From a bacterium (GTDB taxonomy: Bacteria > Chloroflexota > Dormibacteria > UBA8260 > Bog-877), in assembly GCA_021791345.1 (NCBI GenBank), contig JAJYWT010000202.1:1-41940 (forward strand): a stretch of DNA of 41,940 nucleotides, read 5' to 3'. The position numbers and the translations under genes were made by a program. The notes below the pieces were generated by a model, which saw only the letters and a program-made list of their open reading frames with translations, did no database searches and had not been told where the DNA came from. Shown here piece after piece: positions 33,199-41,589 of this stretch. Within the stretch, counting starts at the first letter, position 1, and every line of letters begins with the position of its first letter.

Positions 33199-34950
33199 GG
33201 CGCCGGCGGCGGTGTAGACGAAGCCGTCAGAGCCGCCGGCCGAGCTGGTTCCGAGTGAGGTCTCCACCTGCACGTCCACGAACCCCGGGCTTCCCGGCGG
33301 GGAGGTGGCGGTGATCGAGGTCGCACTCACGATCTGGAAGCTGGAGGCGGGGCTCTGGCCGAAGTACACCTGGGTCGCGCCCAGCAGGTTGGCGCCGGTG
33401 ATCGTGACCTGGGTTCCCCCCGCCGCCGACCCGGAGCTGGGCTGGACCGCGGTCACCTGGGGGGGCTGCCCCTGGAGCGAGGTCCCGATCTCCGTGAGGC
33501 CGGCAATGGGGGGCGACTGGGAGGTGGCGCCCTCGAGCTGCTGCCAGCCCTGGGAAGGGGTGTAGCTGCCGGAGTAGACCTCGGTCATCACCCCGGAGAA
33601 CTGGATCGCACCGGTGGTCGTGTTCTGAGCGCCCCACTGGCTCAGGGCCCCCCACTCCTGAGCCATCCCGGTGTAGTAGATCTCGGGGAGGGCGCAGGCC
33701 GCCGGGATGCTCCAGGCGACCTGGTACACCTGGGAGGCGGTCCACCCGTCCGCGCTGCCACTCCCGCCCAGGATGTCGTCCCCGTAGTCGGCGAGGAACC
33801 CCGGCTGGGCGAGGGAGCAGCTGTACTGCGCCGGGGAGGCGGAGGAGTAGCCCTGGACCCAGGCGACCGTGGGGCCTCCGGCGTACCAGTTGCCACTGCT
33901 CGACTGCTCCATGTCGCTGGCCCCCCAGGCGGTGACGGGCGCCGTCAGACCGGAGGTGGACACCCGGGAGACCAGCTGCTGGTACCAGGCCTGGCCCGAG
34001 GCCTGCATCTGGGAGTTGGTCAGCTGGTAGGTCGGCGGGTCGGCCCCCGTGAGGCTGTTGCTCGTCCCTACGGCCAGGGTGATGCCGGGGGTGCCCGGGC
34101 CGTGGTCCGATTCATATCCCGAGACCCAGTCATTGACCAGGGTGAGGAGCTGGGAGTCCGGGATGCAGCTCGTGGTCCCGAAGAGCTGGGCGCCGTAGGT
34201 CGACGTTCCGGGGACATAGCAGGGAGCGCCGAAGTCCAGCACCAGGATGTTCTGGGGGCTGGGGGTGTAGGTGGCGGCCCCCTGCTGGTACAGCGCGCAG
34301 TCGGCCAGCTTGCCACCCTCGCAGTAGGGAGCGGCGGTGGACGTCCCTCCCGCGGTCATGTAGCCGTAGTACTCGTAGTAAGAGGGGGTGACCGCCGGGG
34401 GCAGGCCGCCCGACACCTGCTGGGGCGCGGCGGTGAGCGGGTTTGAGGTGACGCCCGGGGTGCTGACGGCGGAGGTTGGCTGGCAGCCGGAGCCGGCACC
34501 TCCCAGGCGGCCGGTGGCGAGTGAGAGGGAACGGAGTCGGCCATCGGCCTGCCGCAGGCAGGCGGTGCCGGTGCCCGTCCGCGCCACCTGCAGGGGACCG
34601 GAGCCGGGAGCCTCCGAGACACTGAGGGCCTGGCCGTCGATCACCGCCGCCTCCCCCGTGGAGGGGGAGCCGGGCCGGCTGCCCGCAACGATGCTCGAGG
34701 TGGGGCCGGTCTGCCAGCAGCTGGCGGGAGCTATGACCGCGGAGCTGATCGGGAGGTCGAGGCAGGGCACGGCCACCGGCGCTGGGGAGGTGGCTGCCGG
34801 GACCGCGGGGGGCGGGGCCGCCGCCAGAACCGCTCCGGCTCCCAGAGGGACCGCGGCGAGGACCAGGACCAGGGCAGGGAGACGGGCCAAGAGTGGACGC
34901 CGAGTCAACCCCACGGTCGCAAAGTGCACTTCCAAAGACCCCAGATTCAC
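32035..34950 (-). CDS. Secreted protein with unrecognised barrel-like domain, IPT domain and triple C-terminal module
   Basis: A 971-residue exported protein. Residues 20-45 form a signal segment (PALVLVLAAVPLGAGAVLAAA). A low-complexity region with a few cysteines follows to about 185. Residues about 188-490 are a domain I cannot name, with alternating strands and helices: NILVLDFG, GITLAVGTS, APVTAWGASDME, TVAWVQGYS, LPEIYYTG and IQFSGVMTEVY, as in a TIM barrel. Acidic residues at strand ends (Asp239, Asp346, Glu348, Glu423) could be catalytic as in glycoside hydrolases. An IPT domain follows at about 497-580, then three modules. GTG 34950 is the likely start. Upstream of and probably co-transcribed with sedolisin 2. 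Confidence 0.8.
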   Translation of the reverse strand: MNLGSLEVHFATVGLTRRPLLARLPALVLVLAAVPLGAGAVLAAAPPPAVPAATSPAPVAVPCLDLPISSAVIAPASCWQTGPTSSIVAGSRPGSPSTGEAAVIDGQALSVSEAPGSGPLQVARTGTGTACLRQADGRLRSLSLATGRLGGAGSGCQPTSAVSTPGVTSNPLTAAPQQVSGGLPPAVTPSYYEYYGYMTAGGTSTAAPYCEGGKLADCALYQQGAATYTPSPQNILVLDFGAPCYVPGTSTYGAQLFGTTSCIPDSQLLTLVNDWVSGYESDHGPGTPGITLAVGTSNSLTGADPPTYQLTNSQMQASGQAWYQQLVSRVSTSGLTAPVTAWGASDMEQSSSGNWYAGGPTVAWVQGYSSASPAQYSCSLAQPGFLADYGDDILGGSGSADGWTASQVYQVAWSIPAACALPEIYYTGMAQEWGALSQWGAQNTTTGAIQFSGVMTEVYSGSYTPSQGWQQLEGATSQSPPIAGLTEIGTSLQGQPPQVTAVQPSSGSAAGGTQVTITGANLLGATQVYFGQSPASSFQIVSATSITATSPPGSPGFVDVQVETSLGTSSAGGSDGFVYTAAGAYHPLAPARIADTRAGSGLPYSGDAPGPGGVLNVQVAGMGGVPATGVAGVLINLTVTDTTAQSYVTAYPAGVAIPAASSIDFLAQDTKANLVEVALGRGGQVSIYNQGGTTQLVVDVEGWFDASQPSSGAGLYNPLSPSRIADTRPGSGQPYQGNTIGAGQSLTVQVAGHGGVPSSGAEAVAMNVTATDSTQASFLTVYPAGGSQPLASNLNFSAGETLANQVVVPLGADGAVTIYNGVGEVNVVVDVVGWFSDGSTGSNSGSALLPQTPQRAVDTRPASGYAYSGQELQPGQTLTVQLSGLAGLPLQGMTAAILNVTVTDGGAPGYLTVWPASSTPPLSSELNWAAGQTTENLALVAVSSQGTLSFYNGSSAPVQLVVDADGWFAAG

Positions 34951-35004
34951 CCGCCGCCGACCCTACCTCCTGAACCAGGCCCACGGTAGCGCAGGCGGGA
35001 GGCG

Positions 35005-35030
35005 CGAAGGTCGCCCGCTGGCGACCTTCG
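35005..35030 (-). other. Perfect 10-bp hairpin upstream of the barrel-domain protein gene
   Basis: Arms CGAAGGTCGC (35005-35014) and GCGACCTTCG (35021-35030) with a 6-nt loop, 55-80 nt before GTG 34950. It could be an operator, a leader hairpin or a second part of the preceding terminator. Confidence 0.5.
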
Positions 35031-35053
35031 GGTCACGACCCTGTGAACTGGAG

Positions 35054-35080
35054 GGCGGGGGGAGGGACCCTCCCCCCGCC
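35054..35080 (-). terminator. GC-rich hairpin terminator after the repeat protein gene
   Basis: GGCGGGGGGAGG pairs perfectly with CCTCCCCCCGCC around a 3-nt loop, 34 nt beyond the stop at 35115. Like the hairpin at 5358-5389 it has a run of six G/C and no T tract. Confidence 0.65.
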
Positions 35081-35114
35081 TTCGGTCCGCCCTAAGTCCG
35101 GCGCGGAGCCGGGG

Positions 35115-36359
35115 TCACTTCTCCCAGCCCACCACGTCCACCACCAGGTCGGCGGCCCCCTGGGGGATGTAGAAGTCCAGGGCGCCGTCCGCTCCCAGGG
35201 TGGCCGTCACCCCGCTGGCGACCGTCTCCCCAGCGGGCCAGTTGAGGCTCGAGGAGTTGGGTCGGGTGCTCCCGTCCGGGTACACCGTCAGGTAGTCCGC
35301 CGCCGTGGTGTCCGTCACCGTCACGTTCAGCACCACCGAGGTGGCATTTGCCGGGATGCCCCCGATCCCCGCCACCTGCAATACCAGCACCGCCCCGGAG
35401 GCCCCGAAGGCCACCAGGGTGTGCCCGGTGCAGCTGTCGGAAAGCCCGGAGATCGCCGTCGACCGGGTGTCGCAGATGCGGTACGGCACCATGGGCACGA
35501 AGAGCCCCGTCCCCGTCGTCGTCGTCGCGTAGTAGCCGGAGACGTCAACCACCACGTCGGTGCTCCCGTTGGGGTTGTAGATGCTCACCTCGCCGGCGTC
35601 CGCGCCGCTCTGGGGCACCGCCACCACCACGTTGTTGGCCACCGTCTCACCCCCCACGAAGTTGAGGTTTGAGGCAGTCGGCCGGGTCGCCCCCGCCGGC
35701 CACACCGTGAGGTAGGACGGCACGGTGGGGTCGGTCGCCGTCACCGTGAGGTCCACCGCCAAAACGCCGCTCGCCGGGACTCCCCCGCTGGTCGTCCCCA
35801 GCGGATTGGTGCCGGCCACCTGGATGGTGAGGGTCGTGCCCGCCTGGAGCGTCCTGCCGGTGCACTGGTTCTGCGGTGTGAACACCGGCGGCCGGGTGTC
35901 ACAGATCCGGTAGGGGGTGAGAGGCACGTACGGCCCGCCGCTCGCCCCCGTGGAGTCGTACCACCCCTCCACGTCCACCACCACGTCGGTGCTGCCGTTG
36001 GCGTTGTAGAGGCTCACGTCCCCGTTCGTGCCTAGCACGACCGTGACCAGGTTGGGCACCGTCTGCCCCCCGTTCCAGTTGACGCTGGAGGACAGCGGCC
36101 GGGTCCCCCCGGTGGGGTAGACCGTGAGGTAGCTGGGAACCGTGGTGTCGGTGACCGTGACGTTGAGGACCACCGAGGTCGCCCCGGAAGGCACCCCCCC
36201 GCTGCTCTGGCCGCTGGGATTGGTCCCCGCCACCTGGATGGTGAGGGTACTTCCCGCATTGAGGGTCTTGCCCTCGCACTGGGTGAGGTCAGGACCGGAG
36301 AGCCCGGAGGGGTTGCCCCCTCTGGTGTCGCAGATCCGGTAGGGGGTGAGCGGGTTGTA
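35115..36359 (-). repeat. Three tandem C-terminal modules, cysteine-pair type (giant repeat protein)
   Basis: Modules of 143, 143 and 128 residues occupy 35931-36359, 35502-35930 and 35115-35501. All open PYRICDTR with a second cysteine 13-18 residues on. The first two carry an extra loop, AGTNPxGxxSGGVP, absent from the other proteins. Confidence 0.87.
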
Positions 36360-39300
36360 GGTGGCCGGATTCGGCGCCGCCGGGGTCACCGCCGTCGAGC
36401 TCGAGGACGCGGGCCCGGTGCCCGAAGCGTTCTCCGCGGCCACGGTGAAGGTGTAGCCGGTGCCGTCGGTGAGCCCGGTCACCGTGTAGGTGGTCTGGCT
36501 CGAGTTGGTCTGGAGCGCCGGCTGCGCTGCGCCGCCGATCGAGGGAGTGACCAGGTAGCCCGAGATGGGCGAGGTTCCCGAGCTCGCGGGAGGCGTCCAG
36601 CTGAGGCTGACGGCCGACGGTTCGGCCGTCCCGGTCGGGGTTCCCGGAGCGCTGGGGGTCCCTGCCGGGAAGGAACTCAACGTGGTGAGGACCGCGTTGA
36701 TGCTCCCGGTGTTGGCCCCGCTGTTGATCGTGACCGAGGTCCCCGGATAGGTCACCCCGTTGCCGTAGAACTCGGTTGCGTAGTTGCCCTGGTTGCCGCA
36801 GCCGGTGAAGAAGGCGACGGAGTAGCCGGTGGAGGCGGGCTGAAGGGTCATCTGGTAGGTGCCGTTGGCGGCGGTCACCGCGGTGGCCTGAATGGAGCCG
36901 CTGGGAGCCACCAGGGCAACGCAGATGCCTCCGATCGGGGCTCCCGAGCTGTCGGTCACCGTCCCGGACACCGAGCCGACGGGGTAGGCGTACTGGAGGG
37001 CATCACCGATGCCGGTCGTGGGTGTGCCCGCCGTCACCGACACCAGGGTGGCGGTGCCTAAGGAGGTGGCGTTGTCGTAGTACTGGATGGCGTAAGGCCC
37101 GTTGTTGCCGCACCCCGAAGCAGAGAAGGAGACGCTGTAGCTGTCGGTGGGCAACCCCGTCAGGGTGTAGGCGCCCCCAGCACCGGTCTCCCCGTTCGCC
37201 GTAGCCAGCGTCACGTTGCCGCTGGCGCTGACACAGATGCCCGGAAGGGCGGCGCCGGTGGTCGCGTCCGTGACCACCCCGGAGATGCTGCCCCCGGTGG
37301 CGAGGGCGTCGTTGATCGCGGTCACCGCCTGCCCGGTGGTGACCGTGACCGAGCCCGGGGTACCTGTGGCCGCGAGCTGGTTGTCCCAGTACTGCGTCAG
37401 GTAGTTGCCGGTGCTGCCGCAGCCGCCGACCAGGAACTGGACTTCGTAGGTGTCAGCCGCCAGCCCGGTAATGGTGTAGGTTCCGTTGCTCAAGGTGGCC
37501 GTCCCGTTGCCGTCTCCGGGGTTGGTGCCCAGGGCGTAAACGCAGATCCCCGCCAGGTCCGTCCCGGAGGTGTCGGTCACCGTGCCGGAGATAGAGCCGG
37601 TGATGGGGAGCATGGTGTCGCCGATACCCGTCGTAGTCTGGCCCGAGACCACCGTCACCGCCTGCGGGGTGCCCGTCACCAGGGGCTGATTGTCGTACCA
37701 CTGGATCGGGTAGCCGCCCCCGTTCTCGCAGGGGCCGTCGACGAACTGCACGTTGTAGGCGCCCGGTGCCAACCCTGGGATGGTGTAGGCGCCGTCTGAC
37801 CCGCTGGTGGCCTGGGCGGCCAAGCTGGTGGTGGTGAAGGCGTCGACACAGAGGCCGGGAAGACCGATGCCGGAGGCGTCTTGGACGGTGCCTGAGATCC
37901 CCCCAGCCAGCTGCATCACGGCGTTGATGCCCGTGGTTGTGCTCGTGCCGGTCACCGTGACCAGGTTGGCCGAGCCCAGGGTCGCCTGGTCGTTGTAGTA
38001 CTGGGTCACGTACGACGCGCTGCCGCTGCAGCCACTATAGAACTCCACCGTGTAGGAGCCGGCCGGAAGGTCCGCGACTGTGTAGGTCCCGCTGGGCGAG
38101 GTCGTCGCGTAGGCGGAGATCCCCGTCGAGCCGCCCGTGGTCCCGGAGGCGTTCACACAGACACCCGCCGCCGCATGGCCGCCGGCGGTGACGGTGCCCG
38201 AGATCGCGCCCGCGGCGCTGAGGGTGGCGTTGACGCCGGAGGTGGTCTGCAGGTCGGCGACCGCGACGTCGCTCACGGTGGTGCCGATCAGGCTGGCGGT
38301 TCCGCCACACCCGGTCGAGATGGCGACCGTGTAGAGACCTGCGGCCAGCTGCGGTAGGGAGTACGCCCCGGAGGTGGAGGTGGCGGCGAGCGCAAAGCTG
38401 GCCCCGATTCCCTGGGGGAACGCCTGGACGCAGATGCCGGCGGGGGACCCCGCCCCGGTGGTGACCGTGCCGGAGATCGACCCGCCCTGCTGGAGGGTGA
38501 CGTCGATCCCGGAGGTGGTCTGGCTTGCCGTCACCCCTACGGCCGCCCCCTGCTGGTAATAGGCGCCGGCGTAGGCGAGCGACCCTCCGCATCCGGTGGT
38601 GACGCTGATCTCGTAGCTGCCGGTGTCGAGCCCGGACAAGGTATAGGTGCCGGTGGCCGAGGTAGTGGTGGTCTCGAACGTGTTGATCGAAGGCGAGAGG
38701 GAGTTCGGCTCCTGCCCAGCCTGGACACACATGCCGCCGAGAACAGCGCCTGACGTGTTGGTCACCGTGCCGGTGATCGATCCGCCGGGGGAGAGGATGG
38801 CGTCCACGTTGGCGGTGGTGCCGCCCGCGGTGACCGTGGGCGCGCCGGGGAACTGGTACCCGGAGTACGTGAGGTTGGAGCCGCAGTTGCTGGCGTACCC
38901 GTCCTCGATGGCCATGCCCACGAATGCTCCCCCGATGGGCAGGTCGGGAAGGGTGTAGGTCCCCAGGCTGCCAGTGGTGGTGAAGGCACCTGTGGCGAAG
39001 TCGGTGACGCAGATTCCGGAGAGCCCGCTCCCACTGGAGTTGGTCACCGTTCCGGAGATTGATCCTCCGGGCTGCATGGAGGCGTCAATCGCTCCCGTCA
39101 CCTGCCCCGCGTTGACCTGGACAATGCCGGAGTCATTGGGGTAGGGGGTGTCCGGGTAATACTGCAGCGCCAAGCTGCTGCTGTCGCCGCAGCCCGGTGC
39201 GAAGCCGACCGAGTAGAAGCCGGGGGCCAGGTTGATGACGCTATAGGAGCCTCCCGAGCCGGTGGTGACCGTGGCGGCAAAGTTGAACGCGGAAACCGAG

Positions 39301-39947
39301 ACGCAGATCCCGGCGAGCCCAGTGCCGGTGGAGCTGGTCACGGTCCCGGAGATGGAGCCGGTGGTCGCCAGCAGGGGGTGGGCAGGGGCGGGTCCGGCCG
39401 GCCTCAGCGCCGCCGCGTCCGCCGTCGGCCCACCGGCCAGCCGGAGGTACAGGTTGGCTGTGATGGCGACATGGTCGGCGCTCAGTTTCACCTCGCCCCT
39501 CGCCAGCACCAGCGCCGACTGGCAGCGGGTCACGGAGAGTTCGTAGTTGCCCGGCTTGAGCCCGGACAGCTCATACGCTCCGTGGGCACCGCTGACGGCC
39601 CGCACCGGGGCTGCGTGGCCGCCGGCGGCGACCGCCTGGACGCAGGCGCCGGCAAGGCCCGCACCGTTGCTGGCCAGCACCGCTCCGGAGATGGAGCCGA
39701 CCTTGATGCCCGGGAGCTGCACCTGGTGCACCCCGGGGATCAGGGCGGGGGCGGCTAGAGGCTTCGAGGCACCTCCCTGATGCACCGCGGTGGAGCGCGC
39801 CGCGGGAAGCTGGTGCCCCGAGGTCGCCGCCATGGCTGCGCCTGGGAAGGCCGCCGATACGGCCAGGGCTCCCAGCGGCAGCAGCAGCGCCGCCGCCCTC
39901 CCCACGGCTCGCGGGAACCGAATGCTCGGACGGCTGCGCTGTCTCAT
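35115..39947 (-). CDS. Giant secreted repeat protein: ten carboxypeptidase-regulatory-like domains, Fn3, triple C-terminal module
   Basis: A 1610-residue exported protein. A signal peptide spans 1-41 (basic start, hydrophobic core ALLLPLGALAVSAA, AMA-A cleavage). From about residue 83 to 1092 there are ten prealbumin-like repeats of about 90-100 residues, each opening G(S/A/G)(I/V)(S/T)G with xGICV, then a YxLxxLxxGxYxVxF strand and usually a GCG cysteine, then TTGIxxxL. Pairing of the two cysteines within each repeat is plausible. One fibronectin-III domain (about 1093-1196) and three C-terminal modules follow. ATG 39947 with GGAGGT upstream is clearly the start, although the frame is open to 40109. 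Likely a long stalk or adhesin; no enzyme motif is visible. Confidence 0.87.
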   Translation of the reverse strand: MRQRSRPSIRFPRAVGRAAALLLPLGALAVSAAFPGAAMAATSGHQLPAARSTAVHQGGASKPLAAPALIPGVHQVQLPGIKVGSISGAVLASNGAGLAGACVQAVAAGGHAAPVRAVSGAHGAYELSGLKPGNYELSVTRCQSALVLARGEVKLSADHVAITANLYLRLAGGPTADAAALRPAGPAPAHPLLATTGSISGTVTSSTGTGLAGICVSVSAFNFAATVTTGSGGSYSVINLAPGFYSVGFAPGCGDSSSLALQYYPDTPYPNDSGIVQVNAGQVTGAIDASMQPGGSISGTVTNSSGSGLSGICVTDFATGAFTTTGSLGTYTLPDLPIGGAFVGMAIEDGYASNCGSNLTYSGYQFPGAPTVTAGGTTANVDAILSPGGSITGTVTNTSGAVLGGMCVQAGQEPNSLSPSINTFETTTTSATGTYTLSGLDTGSYEISVTTGCGGSLAYAGAYYQQGAAVGVTASQTTSGIDVTLQQGGSISGTVTTGAGSPAGICVQAFPQGIGASFALAATSTSGAYSLPQLAAGLYTVAISTGCGGTASLIGTTVSDVAVADLQTTSGVNATLSAAGAISGTVTAGGHAAAGVCVNASGTTGGSTGISAYATTSPSGTYTVADLPAGSYTVEFYSGCSGSASYVTQYYNDQATLGSANLVTVTGTSTTTGINAVMQLAGGISGTVQDASGIGLPGLCVDAFTTTSLAAQATSGSDGAYTIPGLAPGAYNVQFVDGPCENGGGYPIQWYDNQPLVTGTPQAVTVVSGQTTTGIGDTMLPITGSISGTVTDTSGTDLAGICVYALGTNPGDGNGTATLSNGTYTITGLAADTYEVQFLVGGCGSTGNYLTQYWDNQLAATGTPGSVTVTTGQAVTAINDALATGGSISGVVTDATTGAALPGICVSASGNVTLATANGETGAGGAYTLTGLPTDSYSVSFSASGCGNNGPYAIQYYDNATSLGTATLVSVTAGTPTTGIGDALQYAYPVGSVSGTVTDSSGAPIGGICVALVAPSGSIQATAVTAANGTYQMTLQPASTGYSVAFFTGCGNQGNYATEFYGNGVTYPGTSVTINSGANTGSINAVLTTLSSFPAGTPSAPGTPTGTAEPSAVSLSWTPPASSGTSPISGYLVTPSIGGAAQPALQTNSSQTTYTVTGLTDGTGYTFTVAAENASGTGPASSSSTAVTPAAPNPATYNPLTPYRICDTRGGNPSGLSGPDLTQCEGKTLNAGSTLTIQVAGTNPSGQSSGGVPSGATSVVLNVTVTDTTVPSYLTVYPTGGTRPLSSSVNWNGGQTVPNLVTVVLGTNGDVSLYNANGSTDVVVDVEGWYDSTGASGGPYVPLTPYRICDTRPPVFTPQNQCTGRTLQAGTTLTIQVAGTNPLGTTSGGVPASGVLAVDLTVTATDPTVPSYLTVWPAGATRPTASNLNFVGGETVANNVVVAVPQSGADAGEVSIYNPNGSTDVVVDVSGYYATTTTGTGLFVPMVPYRICDTRSTAISGLSDSCTGHTLVAFGASGAVLVLQVAGIGGIPANATSVVLNVTVTDTTAADYLTVYPDGSTRPNSSSLNWPAGETVASGVTATLGADGALDFYIPQGAADLVVDVVGWEK
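36672..39701 (-). repeat. Ten tandem carboxypeptidase-regulatory-like repeats
   Basis: Ten G-S-I-S-G starts are counted. Most units carry the GICV-type cysteine and a later GCG cysteine. Several retain QYY(D/N) before the linker, e.g. IQYYDN and TQYYND. The repeats differ enough in sequence to be old rather than recently expanded. Confidence 0.8.
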
Positions 39948-40425
39948 GGCACTACCTCCGCCTTGGCGGCACGGGTTCCGCCAGCTCCCTTGTGCAAGGA
40001 AGCGCCGAAGATAGCACCGCACGGTGCGCGGCGCGGACCGCCTGCGCCTCCGCATCATGGCCCGGCGGGTCGGGTCGGGCGCTCCCGAGCGGGGGGAAAG
40101 GCCCGTCACGGAGGCGGTGGCGGGGCCAGTGACCGCTCCCAGAAGCGCGCCCGGTACCCCGTCCGCCCAGGCTTTAGCGGGGCGCGGGCTAACCCCCCAG
40201 GCTTTGGTTACGAATCGGTAACTTGGTTGGCGGCACGGCCCTCAGCACGGCCCCAGGGCCCAACGCATCGGCCGATACCCACGGGCATCATCGGGCCGTC
40301 CCGCCATCGCCCGGGTCCGTCTGAGAGCTGGGCCCTGAGCGCCACCGGCGGCACCCGGGTCAGCAACCTGCCGCTCCGCCGGCTGGGAGGGATGGCCACC
40401 TGCTGCCGGCGCTGCCAGCCGCGGC
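39948..40425 (-). promoter_or_regulatory. 478-nt intergenic region upstream of the giant repeat protein
   Basis: No gene is seen here. On the minus strand TATCTT (40013-40008) may be a -10 for the repeat protein, with a leader of about 54 nt. Farther upstream lie two direct copies of CCCAGGCTTT (40166-40175 and 40196-40205), an inverted repeat TTAGC/GCTAA between them, and GTTAC-GAATCG-GTAAC (40207-40222). These could be operator sites or a folded leader. The part next to 40426 may hold the upstream gene's terminator, but no strong one is visible. Confidence 0.4.
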
Positions 40426-41589
40426 TCAGCTGTACCAGCCGAGTACGTCGACCACCAGATCCAGTGAGCCCTGGTCGTTGTAGACCGTGAGGGAGCCGGT
40501 GGCACTGAGTGTGGCCACCACCAGATTGGGCACCGTCTCCCCGGCGGTCCAGTTGAGCGACGAGGCCAGCGGCAGGGTCCCGCCGGGGTACACCGTGAGA
40601 TAGCTCGGGGAGGTGGTGTCGGTGGCGGTGATGTTGACCACCACCGCCGCGGCGCCCTGGGGGACCCCGGCCAGGCCGGCCACCTGGACCGTGATGGACG
40701 AGCCGGCGGCGAGGGCCTTGCCGGTGCACTGGTTGGCTGGCTGTCCCGCCCTGGTGTCGCAGATCCGGGTTGGGGTGGTGAGGGCGTTGAACTCCGTGCC
40801 GCTCCCTCCGGCCGCGGTGTAGTAGCCGACCACGTCCACCACCACGTCGGCGCTGCCGTTCTGGTTGAACACGGTGAGCGATCCCTGGCTGCTGAGCGAC
40901 CCGACCACCAGATTGGCCACCGTGGCGCCCGCGGTCCAGTTGAGGTTGGACGCCGTCGGCATGGTGCCACCGGGGTAGACCGTGAGGTAGCTGGGCTGGG
41001 TGGTGTCGGTGACCGTGACGTTGGCGGCCACCGCCGTGGCCCCCTGCGGGACTCCGGCTAGCCCGGTCACCTGGATCTGGAGGGCTCCACCCGGGCCGAG
41101 GGTCTTGCCGGTGCACTGGTTCGCCGTCTGCCCCAGGCGGGTGTCGCAGACACGGGTCGGGGAGGGCAGCGGCTGGTACAGCCCGAGGCCCGTCACCGTG
41201 GGGGCCGCCACGTATCCCTGGACATCGATCACGACGTCCGCCGCGGCGGCGTTGGTGACGACATCCACGGCTCCCTGCGCCCCCAGCCCCACCTCCGCCA
41301 GGTTGGCCACCGTCTCACCCTGTGAGAAGTCCAGGTTGGAGGACAGCGGGGCCGGCTCGCCCGCGGGGTACACGGTGAGGTAGCCCGAGCTGGCGGGATC
41401 GGTGACCGTCACGTTCAGGAGGGCCGCGCTGGCTCCGGACGGGGGCACTCCTCCCAGCCCCGCCACCTGGACCTGGAGTGGGACGCCCTGCTGCAGGGTC
41501 TTGCTCCCGCACTGAGCGGCCGCGCCGCTGAGCTCGGAGGGGTTGCCTGGCCGGGTGTCGCAGATCCGGGCCGGGGTAAGGGCGGTGAG
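40426..41589 (-). repeat. Three tandem C-terminal modules, cysteine-pair type (partial protein)
   Basis: Modules of 137, 129 and 121 residues occupy 41179-41589, 40792-41178 and 40426-40791, with RICDTR, RVCDTR, RICDTR and QC partners. The first copy is the most divergent, with VVTNAAAADVVIDV in place of YNxxGSxDVVVDV. Confidence 0.85.

Noticed and set aside
40150..40225. Possible c-di-GMP or c-di-AMP riboswitch (AAAGCC, GGTTACC-like fragments)
   Set aside because: Fragments resemble parts of the GEMM consensus, but the order and the required helices do not fit on either strand; kept only as an unexplained repeat cluster.
28926..41589. CRISPR-like or insertion-sequence repeats
   Set aside because: The repeated DNA is in-frame protein modules of about 360-430 nt inside long genes, not short spaced repeats; no cas genes, transposase or terminal inverted repeats were seen.
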